A stretch of DNA of 5,332 nt from Caldimicrobium sp964595655 (GCA_964595655.1 CAZQQV010000085.1:1-5332); one strand, 5' to 3'. Shown: positions 1 to 5,332, numbered from the stretch's first letter. Numbers and translations: made by a program. The notes: a model not told the origin generated them from the letters alone.

Positions 1-12
1 AGGAGGGGTAAA

Positions 13-258
13 ATGGTTGATCTCAGCAGTATTAAACCAGATGAAGTTCTTGACTGTAAAGGATTGTCCTGTCCAATGCCAATGCTTAAAACCAAAAAAG
101 CTTTGCAAAAATTACAATCTGGCCAAATTCTTGAAGTTTGGGGTACAGACCCTGGTAGTAAAAATGACATTCCAAACATGTGCAAAAAGGAAGGTCATGA
201 ATTTTTGGGCATGATCGATGAACCTGGTTATACCAGGTATTTTATTAAAAAGAAGTGA
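13..258 (+). CDS. TusA-family sulfurtransferase (sulfur carrier protein)
   Basis: This is an 81-residue protein, the usual size for the TusA/YedF/YeeD family of small cytoplasmic sulfur carriers, which pass a persulfide between partners. The family signature is present: Cys20 lies in a Cys-Pro-Met-Pro motif after a first strand (VLDCKGLSCPMP), the residue expected to carry the persulfide. It is followed by an amphipathic helix (about 24-36), a strand ILEVWGTDPGS (39-49) and the conserved helix around residues 50-60. Cys15 and Cys57 are extra cysteines whose role is unknown. The ATG at 13 follows an AGGAGGGG site at the very start of the window with 4 bases between, so the start is secure. The gene leads a run with two DsrE-like genes, which fits sulfur trafficking rather than tRNA thiolation, though that choice is inferred from context. 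The donor and acceptor enzymes are not visible. Confidence 0.93.
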   Translation: MVDLSSIKPDEVLDCKGLSCPMPMLKTKKALQKLQSGQILEVWGTDPGSKNDIPNMCKKEGHEFLGMIDEPGYTRYFIKKK

Positions 259-300
259 TTTAGCAGATAAACTTCTTAAATCCAATTGTAGGAGGGGAAT

Positions 301-630
301 ATGTCTAAGGATCCAGACAAACTTGGTATTTTTGTTACTTCACCAGTGCATATTAAAGAATTGATAAAAATAGTTGAAGCTGCTAAAAGAAAGGGAAAAA
401 AAGTAAAGATATTTTTTACATACAAAGCCACACATCTTGTATTTCATCCAGATTTTCAAAAACTGAGACAGGAAATACCCGAGGAAGATTTGGCAATTTG
501 TGTTGCTGCTTTTGCTTGTGAGGGGTATGAACCAGAATATCATAATATGGGACTCACTGAAAAACAAATGAGAACTCAGGCCTATCATGGTGAACTTATT
601 GAGGAAGTAGGTAAATATTTTGTTTTATAA
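301..630 (+). CDS. DsrE-family sulfur-relay protein
   Basis: This 109-residue protein has the layout of the DsrE/DsrF/YchN fold. A first strand (LGIFVTSPV, 8-16) is followed by a long Lys-rich helix (about 17-31), a second strand (VKIFFTY, 35-41), a helix, and a third strand LAICVAAFACEGY (64-76). Cys67 and Cys73 sit in or just after that third strand, where DsrE proteins carry their sulfur-binding cysteine. The C-terminal EEVGKYFVL is a typical ending. Such proteins act in the cytoplasm as persulfide acceptors or donors next to TusA. The start at 301 has AGGAGG at 290-295 with ideal spacing. It lies 42 bp after the TusA-family gene and 18 bp before the next gene, so they are probably co-transcribed. 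Family assignment is by pattern recognition; subfamily and partner are unknown. Confidence 0.82.
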   Translation: MSKDPDKLGIFVTSPVHIKELIKIVEAAKRKGKKVKIFFTYKATHLVFHPDFQKLRQEIPEEDLAICVAAFACEGYEPEYHNMGLTEKQMRTQAYHGELIEEVGKYFVL

Positions 631-648
631 ACTTAAAGGGGGGTTAAT

Positions 649-1005
649 ATGAGTTATAAGGTTTGTTTTTTAATAGCTAATAGAATTTATATATCTGATG
701 GAATAAGATCAGCCCTTGGACTTGCTGTAGAAAATATGTATTCATATACTTATGTTTTTTATCAAAAAATGCCAGCAAAAACGGAATATCTCGATGAAAA
801 TTTAGCTTGGATTAGGGATATGGAAGGCGAGGTCTATGCTGTTACTGAAACCATGGATGAAGAGACAAAGAAGTATAATCTTGAGGAATGGGAACTTGCT
901 GAGGCAAGTCTTGATGATGTGGTAGAGAAAATTTTGGAATGTGATCTTGTTGTGGGATATGGTCTTCCTGCTCAGAAAGTTCAAGCTCCGCCTCAATGTG
1001 CCTAA
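649..1005 (+). CDS. Small DsrE/DsrF-like protein with penultimate cysteine
   Basis: This is a 118-residue soluble protein. The N-terminal strand (YKVCFLIAN, 3-11) followed by a Gly-Ile-Arg-Ser-Ala-Leu-Gly-Leu-Ala helix (18-26) and a second strand resembles the opening of DsrE/DsrF-like proteins, so I place it there with moderate confidence. The acidic middle (residues 57-97) is helical. A last strand (CDLVVGYG, 98-105) leads to a short Pro-rich tail ending in Gln-Cys-Ala, which makes Cys117 the penultimate residue. Cys6 and Cys98 are the other cysteines. A cysteine on a flexible C-terminal tail is how DsrC carries sulfur; a similar role here is inference only, since the protein is not otherwise DsrC-like. 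A GGGGGG site at 638-643 sets the ATG at 649. It sits third in the sulfur-relay run. Confidence 0.72.
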   Translation: MSYKVCFLIANRIYISDGIRSALGLAVENMYSYTYVFYQKMPAKTEYLDENLAWIRDMEGEVYAVTETMDEETKKYNLEEWELAEASLDDVVEKILECDLVVGYGLPAQKVQAPPQCA

Positions 1006-1028
1006 ATTGATATGAAGGAGGGGTAGAA

Positions 1029-1220
1029 ATGAAGATTCTCTGCGTTTACAGACACAAAGCCAGTGCTGAAAATGAAGATATCAAAAAAATTATAGCTAAG
1101 ATTAAAGAAAAGGGCCATGAGGTAATCGAATTCAATCTTTTTGAGGCAAAAGATGACTCCGATTATGATAAACTCATAGATCTTATCTGGGAAGCTGATA
1201 AAACCATTTCCTGGTGGTAA
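1029..1220 (+). CDS. 63-residue protein of unknown function ending in Trp-Trp
   Basis: I do not recognise this protein. It starts with a hydrophobic strand containing one cysteine (MKILCVYRHKAS, Cys5), then a Lys-rich helix (about 15-29), a second strand (HEVIEFNLF, 30-38) and an acidic helix, and ends abruptly with Ile-Ser-Trp-Trp. The beta-alpha-beta opening resembles half of a DsrE or flavodoxin-like domain, so it could be a truncated relative or a compact partner subunit. It lacks the DsrH/TusB signature. It is very likely a real gene: an AAGGAGGGG site at 1015-1023 precedes the ATG at a good distance, codon use matches the three genes before it, it begins 23 bp after them, and a hairpin terminator follows directly. 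It is the last gene of the run. Confidence 0.78.
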   Translation: MKILCVYRHKASAENEDIKKIIAKIKEKGHEVIEFNLFEAKDDSDYDKLIDLIWEADKTISWW

Positions 1221-1236
1221 TTACCTTTTTTTAAAA

Positions 1237-1260
1237 GGGAGGCTTTTTTAAGCCTCCTTT
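1237..1260 (+). terminator. Hairpin terminator of the sulfur-relay operon
   Basis: An 8-bp perfect stem GGAGGCTT (1238-1245) / AAGCCTCC (1250-1257) encloses a TTTT loop. It can be extended by AAA/TTT pairs past one bulged G. It begins 17 bases after the stop codon of the last gene. The trailing T-tract is short (TTT, then GATACTCTTTT), so it is a moderate rho-independent terminator for the + strand. Read from the other strand the tail is TTTTAAAA, so it may also stop minus-strand transcription of the transposase remnant. Confidence 0.75.
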
Positions 1261-1264
1261 GATA

Positions 1265-1619
1265 CTCTTTTATTTTCCTTTAAGGTGTAAAGTTCTTAAA
1301 GAACATTTAGTTCTTCTTTTGTTTCCCTCGAAATATAAAAGACTTTTCATAAACCTCTTATCTTCCCTCCCCCGTTCTCTCTAAAAATTAGCTTCGCAGA
1401 AGGTTGAAAAAAGCTTATAACAAAAGCCTCAATATCTGATAAAACTCGTTTAATATTTCAAGTTCCTCCACTGTGTTGTGCTTTAGATAACCTGCAAACT
1501 TCCTGACTACACTATAATTCTTTTGCTCCACATAACAATTGTCATTTTTCCTGTAAGGCCTGCTTCTTGTGATACCTTTTTGTAAGTTCCTTGGTAAGTT
1601 TTTTGTTTTTTAAAATTTT
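1265..1619 (-). pseudogene. Broken, internally deleted integrase-core (DDE) transposase
   Basis: Three minus-strand stretches in different frames together spell parts of one rve-type transposase. Near 1566-1619 the piece LTKELTKRYHKK resembles the N-terminal Lys-rich segment of this transposase class. Next, from about 1576 down to a stop at 1415, comes TRSRPYRKND followed by CYVEQKNYSVVRKFAGYLK and LEILNEFYQILRLLL. That is the highly conserved end of the catalytic core (the Ser-Arg-Pro-Tyr-x-Lys-Asn-Asp and Val-Glu-Gln-Lys-Asn motifs, the latter containing the catalytic Glu). After a 1-base shift the frame continues as SFFQPSAKLIF, the usual Asn/Ser-Phe-Phe-Gln-Pro-Ser motif, then through stops as ISRETKEELNVL and ELYTLKEN. 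Most of the protein, including both catalytic aspartates, is missing between the first two pieces. It is non-functional. The exact IS family cannot be settled by eye. Confidence 0.75.
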
Positions 1620-1621
1620 TG

Positions 1622-1677
1622 TTTAGATTTTTACATGAGGCAACGATAAAATTTCATTTAGATTTTTAATGAGGCAA
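1622..1677. repeat. Two tandem ~21-bp repeats, probable insertion-sequence end
   Basis: The unit TTTAGATTTTTA(C)ATGAGGCAA occurs at 1622-1643 and again, lacking one C, at 1657-1677, in the same orientation with a 35-bp period. The repeats lie just beyond the N-terminal piece of the transposase remnant, where the end of the element should be. Several insertion-sequence groups (IS21 is a known example) carry repeated transposase-binding sites at their ends, so this is most simply read as one end of the dead element. I found no matching inverted copy near 1260-1330, so the other end is missing or too diverged to see. Confidence 0.6.
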
Positions 1678-1686
1678 TTCGCTCCC

Positions 1687-1714
1687 TTGACAAAGAGAAA
1701 TTTTAAGATAAAAT
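1687..1714 (+). promoter_or_regulatory. Sigma-70-type promoter of the receptor-cbiZ operon
   Basis: A perfect -35 box TTGACA (1687-1692) and a -10 box TAAAAT (1709-1714) are separated by 16 bases. This is the best promoter match in the non-coding parts of the window. Transcription would start near 1721, giving a leader of about 27 bases before the ATG at 1748. The -35 box lies 10 bp after the last IS-end repeat. Confidence 0.72.
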
Positions 1715-1733
1715 GGTAAAAATAATTACCATT
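1712..1733. promoter_or_regulatory. Perfect inverted repeat overlapping the -10 box, probable operator
   Basis: Arms AATGGTAA (1712-1719) and TTACCATT (1726-1733) are perfect reverse complements separated by AAATAA. The left arm overlaps the last bases of the -10 hexamer and the palindrome spans the expected transcription start, the classic place for a repressor site. It ends directly against the Shine-Dalgarno sequence GAGGAGG (1734-1740). A dimeric metal- or corrinoid-responsive repressor is plausible given the genes it controls, but the sequence is not a recognisable Fur box. As RNA, only part of it would be in the transcript, so a DNA operator is likelier than an RNA hairpin. Confidence 0.55.
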
Positions 1734-1747
1734 GAGGAGGAGTGGCT

Positions 1748-3745
1748 ATGGAGAAGACTAAATGGGAAAATTATTTGAAGGGGATTTTCTTTTTTTTACT
1801 TTGTGTAGCTGTTCAAGTAAAGAACGCTAAAGGTGCAGAAAGCCAAGATGAAAAGAGAGTCTCTGAGAGAATTTTAAGTGAAGTCGTAGTTACTGCAACA
1901 AGGGTAGCTGAATCCCCTCTTGAGGTAAGCTCTTTTGTTAAAATAATTACAGAAGAGGAATTAAGGCAATCCCCGGCTAAGAATGTAGGTGATCTTTTTC
2001 CTGAGCTTGGTTTAGGGCACACTCACAAATACCCTGGTGCTTTGACCTCAAGAATAAGTATTAGAGGGATTAGCTCGGATCTTTTTGATCCTTTAAAAGG
2101 AGGAATTTTACTTCTTGTTGATGGCCAAAGGGCAAGCACAACCAATCTCGCTAAAATTCCTCTGGATAATGTTGAGCGAATTGAAATAATAAAAGGTCCC
2201 TTTTCAGCTCTTTATGGAACTCAGGCCATGGGCGGAGTTATAAATGTTATTACTAAAACACCCAAAAAGGAGGGGAAAGAAATAACCTTGGAGGGTTCTT
2301 TAGGATCCTTTGATTATTGGAAGGCCTTAGGGGAAGTAAAATTTAGAAAAAGGTTTTCTAATTTAGTTTATGATTTTTATTTACTTGATGCTCGGGTAAG
2401 CCAAAATGATTATAAAGCTAAAGACTATGGAAAAATAAAAAATAGCGCCTATGATGAAAATACCTTTGATATAAAAATGGGCATAGGCCTTGATAAAAAT
2501 CATTATTTCTCCCTTGGTTTTCAACAATGGCATGGTTGGGATATAGGAGATCCTGGACCAAGATATTCTCCCTCAACCAAAGATTATTCAGATAAAAAAA
2601 GAGATGTTTATAATTTTCTTTATCGTTATAATGAAAGCGAAATAAGCTTTTCTCACATTTTTGATAGAGAGAGATGGCATAGTTATAATATATCTACAAA
2701 GATAATGAAAAGTAATCAAGGCACTTTTAAGATACCCTTTTATCTCGCAAGGCAACGGTTGGTGCTTGGAAGTGAGTTTTATGAATTAAAGACTGCAAGT
2801 AGGGTAAACATAGGAGCTCCTTATTATCCAAATTCAAAATTTAAAAATTATGCCCTTTTTGGAGAAGCTAAAATAAATTTATACAAAAACAAACTTTATA
2901 TTATTCCCGGTCTAAGATATGATTTCTTTAAAACCGAGATTTTGGAAACTCCTGGAATTCCTTCTCTTAATCCTAAAAGTGAAGATAAAGATAGATTTAG
3001 TGGTAAACTTGGTATTCTATATAGAGCAAAAGAAGATTTGAGTATTAAAGTTAATTTTGGTTCGGCTTTTAGAACTCCCACACCAGATGAATTGGCAGCA
3101 GATTATGTCTCAGGGTGGGGCGCAAAATATCTTGGAAATGCAACTCTTAAACCAGAAAAGGTTTATTCCTTTGATATGGGACTTGACTATGCTGGAAAGC
3201 TCGGAATATTTTCTTTGGCTTATTTTTATAATGAATATGATGATAAAATTACTAGTTATTACAATTCTTATCTAAAAGCCAATACTTATAAGAACATTAA
3301 AGGTGCAACTATTCAAGGATTTGAAGGATCCTTTTCAAAAATTTTTACTTTTGATAAACTTCCTTTTTCCATTGAGCCTTTTATTAACTTTACTTATCAT
3401 CTCCAGTATAGAGACGATGAAAATAAGAGAACCCTTACTTATATTCCCAAATGGACAAGTTCCTTTGGGGTTAATGTGAATTATCAAAAATTAAACCTTA
3501 GGTTGATGGGAATTTATCAAGGCGATGAAAAGGTTGAGGATTGGAACTATTATTCTCCCACCTATAGAAAAATTGTGCCAAAAGGAGATTTTACCATATT
3601 TAATTTATACGGAAGTTATTTCATAATGAAAAATGTAGAAGGTTATTTAAAAATTGAAAATCTTTTTAATAGGGCCTATGAATATGTTCAATATTATCCC
3701 ATGCCCAAAAGAAGTATTTATCTCGGTTTGAGAGGCAAATTTTAA
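1748..3745 (+). CDS. TonB-dependent outer-membrane receptor, BtuB-like
   Basis: This 665-residue receptor is in the normal size range for cobalamin and siderophore receptors. It has a signal peptide (KGIFFFLLCVAV, residues 11-22, probable cleavage near Gly29-Ala30) and a TonB box, SEVVVTATR (44-52). The plug domain has the usual marks: VGDLFPEL, the SRISIRGI strand, ILLLVDGQR, and the VERIEIIKGPFSALYGTQAMGGVINVITK region, whose conserved block ends about residue 172. A 22-strand-type barrel follows, with alternating aromatic strands and the late LRYDFF, NFGSAFRTPTPDEL and NLFNRAY motifs, and it ends in a terminal Phe. It moves a scarce ligand across the outer membrane using TonB energy. The corrinoid ligand is inferred from cbiZ lying 14 bp downstream, not from the receptor itself. 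The start is ATG 1748, spaced 7 bases from GGAGG; the in-frame GTG at 1742 is too close to it. Confidence 0.92.
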   Translation: MEKTKWENYLKGIFFFLLCVAVQVKNAKGAESQDEKRVSERILSEVVVTATRVAESPLEVSSFVKIITEEELRQSPAKNVGDLFPELGLGHTHKYPGALTSRISIRGISSDLFDPLKGGILLLVDGQRASTTNLAKIPLDNVERIEIIKGPFSALYGTQAMGGVINVITKTPKKEGKEITLEGSLGSFDYWKALGEVKFRKRFSNLVYDFYLLDARVSQNDYKAKDYGKIKNSAYDENTFDIKMGIGLDKNHYFSLGFQQWHGWDIGDPGPRYSPSTKDYSDKKRDVYNFLYRYNESEISFSHIFDRERWHSYNISTKIMKSNQGTFKIPFYLARQRLVLGSEFYELKTASRVNIGAPYYPNSKFKNYALFGEAKINLYKNKLYIIPGLRYDFFKTEILETPGIPSLNPKSEDKDRFSGKLGILYRAKEDLSIKVNFGSAFRTPTPDELAADYVSGWGAKYLGNATLKPEKVYSFDMGLDYAGKLGIFSLAYFYNEYDDKITSYYNSYLKANTYKNIKGATIQGFEGSFSKIFTFDKLPFSIEPFINFTYHLQYRDDENKRTLTYIPKWTSSFGVNVNYQKLNLRLMGIYQGDEKVEDWNYYSPTYRKIVPKGDFTIFNLYGSYFIMKNVEGYLKIENLFNRAYEYVQYYPMPKRSIYLGLRGKF

Positions 3746-3759
3746 AAGGGGTGAGAATT

Positions 3760-4626
3760 ATGAATAAAATGAAATTTGTAAAAATAACAGAAATAGTTCT
3801 TTTGTGTATATTTTTACTAACCTTTTATTCAGATGGTGCAGTTTTTGGAAAAATGATTTTGGCTCAGGAACTTGATCTTCCTCCTGAGGTTAAGGCAGAG
3901 GCAAAGATACAATCATCCACTTGGAAAGGATTTAAGGAAAAAACCTTGGTAATAACCTTTCCCGAGGAAAGAGAGGCCCTTTCAACTTTTGAGGGCTTTG
4001 GTTCAGTTCTTGCAGTTGTTAATTATTCTTTAGAACCTGAGGGCTGGAAAAAGGTCTGTGCTGAAAAGAAAAAAGGTAAAAAATCCGGAGGTGTCTATCA
4101 TTTAATGGATATCAAGGAGAGATTAGCTCAAGAAATTGGCATACCTATAGACAAAATTTTTATACTGGGAACTGCTGCTAATATGGATTATTTAGCTAAA
4201 GTTGTCAAAAAATATGGTAATATGACAGTGATAGCGCTTGTTACTGCAGGAGCAAAGTCAAATGCCCTGAGAGCAGGCTATGACAACGGAAGTTATATAG
4301 AAGATGAAGAACCTCAAGGTACAGTAAATATTATTCTTCTCACCAATAAAAAATTAAGTAGTTCCGCTATGGCAAGAGCTATTATTACTATTACAGAGGC
4401 TAAAACTGCAGCTTTTGAAGATTTAAGAGTGGCAAGTTCCTACAGCCCTAAACTTCAAGCCACAGGAACTGGCACAGACAATATTATTATTATCTCTGGC
4501 AATGAGGGGCAACCGTTAAATTATACAGGAGGGCACAGTAAAATCGGAGAACTCATAGCTAAGGCAGTCTATGAAGCGGTTAAAAAAGCCTTAATCACTT
4601 CGAAAGGATATAATAAAATCCCTTAA
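3760..4626 (+). CDS. cbiZ: CbiZ-type adenosylcobinamide amidohydrolase with signal sequence
   Basis: CbiZ cleaves the aminopropanol-side amide of incomplete or unwanted corrinoids to give cobyric acid, which can be rebuilt into the cofactor the cell needs. This 288-residue protein shows the family's conserved blocks in order: VTAGAKSNALRAG (161-173), GTVNIILLTNKKLS (187-200), the helix AMARAIITITEAKTAA (203-218), the ATGTGTDNIIIISG block (234-247) and TGGHSKIGELIA (256-267). Unlike ordinary cytoplasmic CbiZ of roughly 200-230 residues, it has a basic start and a hydrophobic stretch (ITEIVLLCIFLLTF, 9-22) followed by Ala27 and Ala35 as possible cleavage points, so it looks exported or anchored on the periplasmic side. 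The start is ATG 3760, 5 bases after AAGGGGTGA; the GTG at 3751 is part of that site. It is co-transcribed with the receptor 14 bp upstream. No clear terminator follows. Confidence 0.9.
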   Translation: MNKMKFVKITEIVLLCIFLLTFYSDGAVFGKMILAQELDLPPEVKAEAKIQSSTWKGFKEKTLVITFPEEREALSTFEGFGSVLAVVNYSLEPEGWKKVCAEKKKGKKSGGVYHLMDIKERLAQEIGIPIDKIFILGTAANMDYLAKVVKKYGNMTVIALVTAGAKSNALRAGYDNGSYIEDEEPQGTVNIILLTNKKLSSSAMARAIITITEAKTAAFEDLRVASSYSPKLQATGTGTDNIIIISGNEGQPLNYTGGHSKIGELIAKAVYEAVKKALITSKGYNKIP

Positions 4627-4680
4627 ATTAATCTTAAAGCTTTTTCACTAAATAAATTTAAAATAGTTAACCTTTTTTCT
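4627..4680. other. AT-rich gap after cbiZ, no recognisable feature
   Basis: This stretch is strongly AT-rich with runs of T and A. I see no stable GC-containing hairpin that could end the receptor-cbiZ transcript, and no Shine-Dalgarno site or coding pattern. It may include the decayed end of the transposase remnant that begins just beyond. Confidence 0.4.
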
Positions 4681-5013
4681 TTTTGGTTTCAAGGAATTTG
4701 AGAGTATTTTCAGTGCAGAAATAGGAAGGGGAGAGGTTATAACTTTGAGATGGACTTTGTAGCCGAAGAAGCAAAAATCTTTAGATTTATATCTGACATT
4801 GTAGCGCAGTTTCCTTACAAGATCTCTTTAAGATTTGGCAAAGCTGAGATAAATGAGAAGGAGTGCTTTAAAGAGAAATTCTGGGGGATAAGTGATTTTT
4901 GGAAGTGGGAAGTCAAGTTGTAAGAGGTTGTTTATGTTGGAGAAATCAAGGCTGGATAAGCGAATAAGAAGGGGCTCACTTGGGGAGATGAGTTTTGCAG
5001 GGAGCGTAGCAAG
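4640..5013 (-). pseudogene. Broken, internally deleted IS4/IS5-like transposase
   Basis: One minus-strand frame reads, from high to low coordinates, SPSEPLLIRLSSLDF, then YPPEFLFKALLLIYLSFAKS, a TAA stop at 4828-4830, and RDLVRKLR. This matches the N-terminal domain of IS5/IS1182-like transposases, where a Ser-Tyr-Arg-x-Leu motif is expected exactly at the stop, so a Tyr codon has become TAA. The frame then jumps straight to YKSKDFCFFGYKVHLKV (centred on 4741-4770). This is the Lys-Ser-Lys...Phe-Phe-Gly-Tyr-Lys-x-His motif that follows the first catalytic Asp in the same class, and LPIS comes after it. About 100 or more residues that should lie between are absent. The tail (ALKILSNSLKPKRKK, to about 4680) is uncertain and may reflect a second deletion. 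The gene is dead; terminal inverted repeats were not found. Confidence 0.62.
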
Positions 5014-5015
5014 AT

Positions 5016-5298
5016 TTACTTGTTAAGCGCTTTGATGACCTTTACAATATTATCAATCTCTGGATAAAATCACTGGCTTTAGTCTGGGAATGTTTGGTCT
5101 GCTTAGAATGATTTACAAATTTTTCTAAGGTTTGAAGCCTCTTACCCAAGGCCCTTACAAACCAAGGCCTTTGATCAGGATGTAGGCAATAAGAATAGCC
5201 CCTGTAATTCTTAGAATCCAGAGATACCAAGGGCTTTCTTTGAGGTAAGTCCAAACAAATCTTTTATAACGCTTCCAAAGCCCTGGTTTTTCATCCAT
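5016..5298 (-). pseudogene. Small membrane protein gene, apparently frameshifted (47-residue ORF intact)
   Basis: The ATG at 5298 follows GAGGT at good spacing and opens a 47-residue frame ending at 5155. It has a charged, Trp-rich start (MDEKPGLWKRYKRFVWTYLK) and then one membrane helix (YLWILRITGAILIAYILIKGL, about 25-45). I do not recognise it. After the TAA at 5155-5157, coding-like sequence goes on in a second frame (RALGKRLQTLEKFVNHSKQ, about 5095-5155) and then a third (EIDNIVKVIKALNK, stop at 5016-5018). Two single-base deletions would join them into a protein of about 94 residues: a membrane anchor plus a cytoplasmic or periplasmic helical tail. The alternative is that the 47-residue protein is complete and the rest is chance. 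The direct repeat CCAAGGCC at both sides of the first break is noted. Confidence 0.4.
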
Positions 5299-5332
5299 TT
5301 TTGATTACCTCGTAAATTCCAGGAAGATGTCT
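5291..5332 (-). CDS. C-terminal tail of an unidentified minus-strand gene (partial)
   Basis: The last 42 bases read on the minus strand as RHLPGIYEVIKNG followed by TGA at 5291-5293. The stop overlaps the ATG of the small membrane protein (ATGGATGA), the arrangement of translationally coupled genes. Only 13 residues are visible, so no function can be given. Another frame ends at a TAA just before the same ATG, so the frame choice is tentative. Confidence 0.3.
   Translation of the reverse strand, partial: RHLPGIYEVIKNG

Noticed and set aside
1029..1220. Calling the fourth gene dsrH/tusB by position
   Set aside because: The protein is too short and lacks the DsrH/TusB signature; position alone is not enough.
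1292..1304. Inverted repeat GTTCTT-A-AAGAAC
   Set aside because: It is short and AT-rich, lies inside the transposase remnant with no promoter nearby, and is easily explained by chance.
1622..1677. Possible CRISPR array from two similar repeats with a short spacer
   Set aside because: There are only two copies, the spacer is only 13 bp, and there are no cas genes. The position fits an insertion-sequence end.
1742..1747. GTG start for the receptor two codons upstream of the ATG
   Set aside because: It lies 1 base from the GGAGG site, too close to be used; ATG 1748 has normal spacing.
4750..4923. A plus-strand 57-codon frame (MDFVAEEAKIF...) with a purine-rich site upstream, at first sight like a nuclease or ATPase C-terminal piece
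   Set aside because: The opposite strand encodes clear transposase motifs over the same bases, and the purine-rich site is about 20 bases from the ATG. It is a shadow.
5042..5254. A 70-codon minus-strand frame starting MDLPQRKPL
   Set aside because: Its first part overlaps the better-supported membrane-protein frame in another phase and has no ribosome binding site. Only its second half looks coding, and it is treated as the frameshifted tail of that gene.

Overview
The window is AT-rich, with strong AGGAGG-type Shine-Dalgarno sites before nearly every gene. It encodes sulfur-carrier proteins of the TusA and DsrE families and a TonB-dependent outer-membrane receptor, so the host is a diderm bacterium. 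My inference, which the sequence does not prove, is a low-GC sulfur-metabolising lineage such as a Thermodesulfobacteriota relative. The window begins inside a ribosome binding site and ends inside or just after a minus-strand gene, so both neighbourhoods are cut.

Region 1 (1-1260, + strand) is a tight four-gene run: a TusA-family sulfurtransferase, a DsrE-family protein, a second small DsrE/F-like protein with a penultimate cysteine, and a 63-residue protein of unknown function. Gaps are 18-42 bp, each gene has its own purine-rich Shine-Dalgarno site, and a GC-rich hairpin closes the run. It reads as a cytoplasmic persulfide-relay module whose partner enzymes lie upstream, outside the window.

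Region 2 (about 1265-1680) has no intact gene. On the minus strand it holds the broken remains of an integrase-core (DDE) transposase. A short N-terminal piece is joined almost directly to the C-terminal piece, so the middle has been lost. Two tandem copies of a ~21-bp repeat flank it and look like the end of the insertion sequence.

Region 3 (1687-4626, + strand) is a two-gene operon: a BtuB-like TonB-dependent receptor followed 14 bp later by a CbiZ-type corrinoid amidohydrolase. A near-consensus sigma-70 promoter precedes it, with a perfect inverted repeat overlapping the -10 box, and there is no room for a cobalamin riboswitch. The CbiZ protein carries an N-terminal signal sequence. This suggests that corrinoids brought through the outer membrane are hydrolysed in the periplasm, before inner-membrane uptake, as a first step in salvage or remodelling.

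Region 4 (4627-5332) is convergent to the operon and again decayed. It contains a second internally deleted transposase, of an IS4/IS5-like type, on the minus strand. Beyond it lies a small minus-strand membrane-protein gene whose downstream part appears frameshifted, and at the edge the tail of another minus-strand gene.
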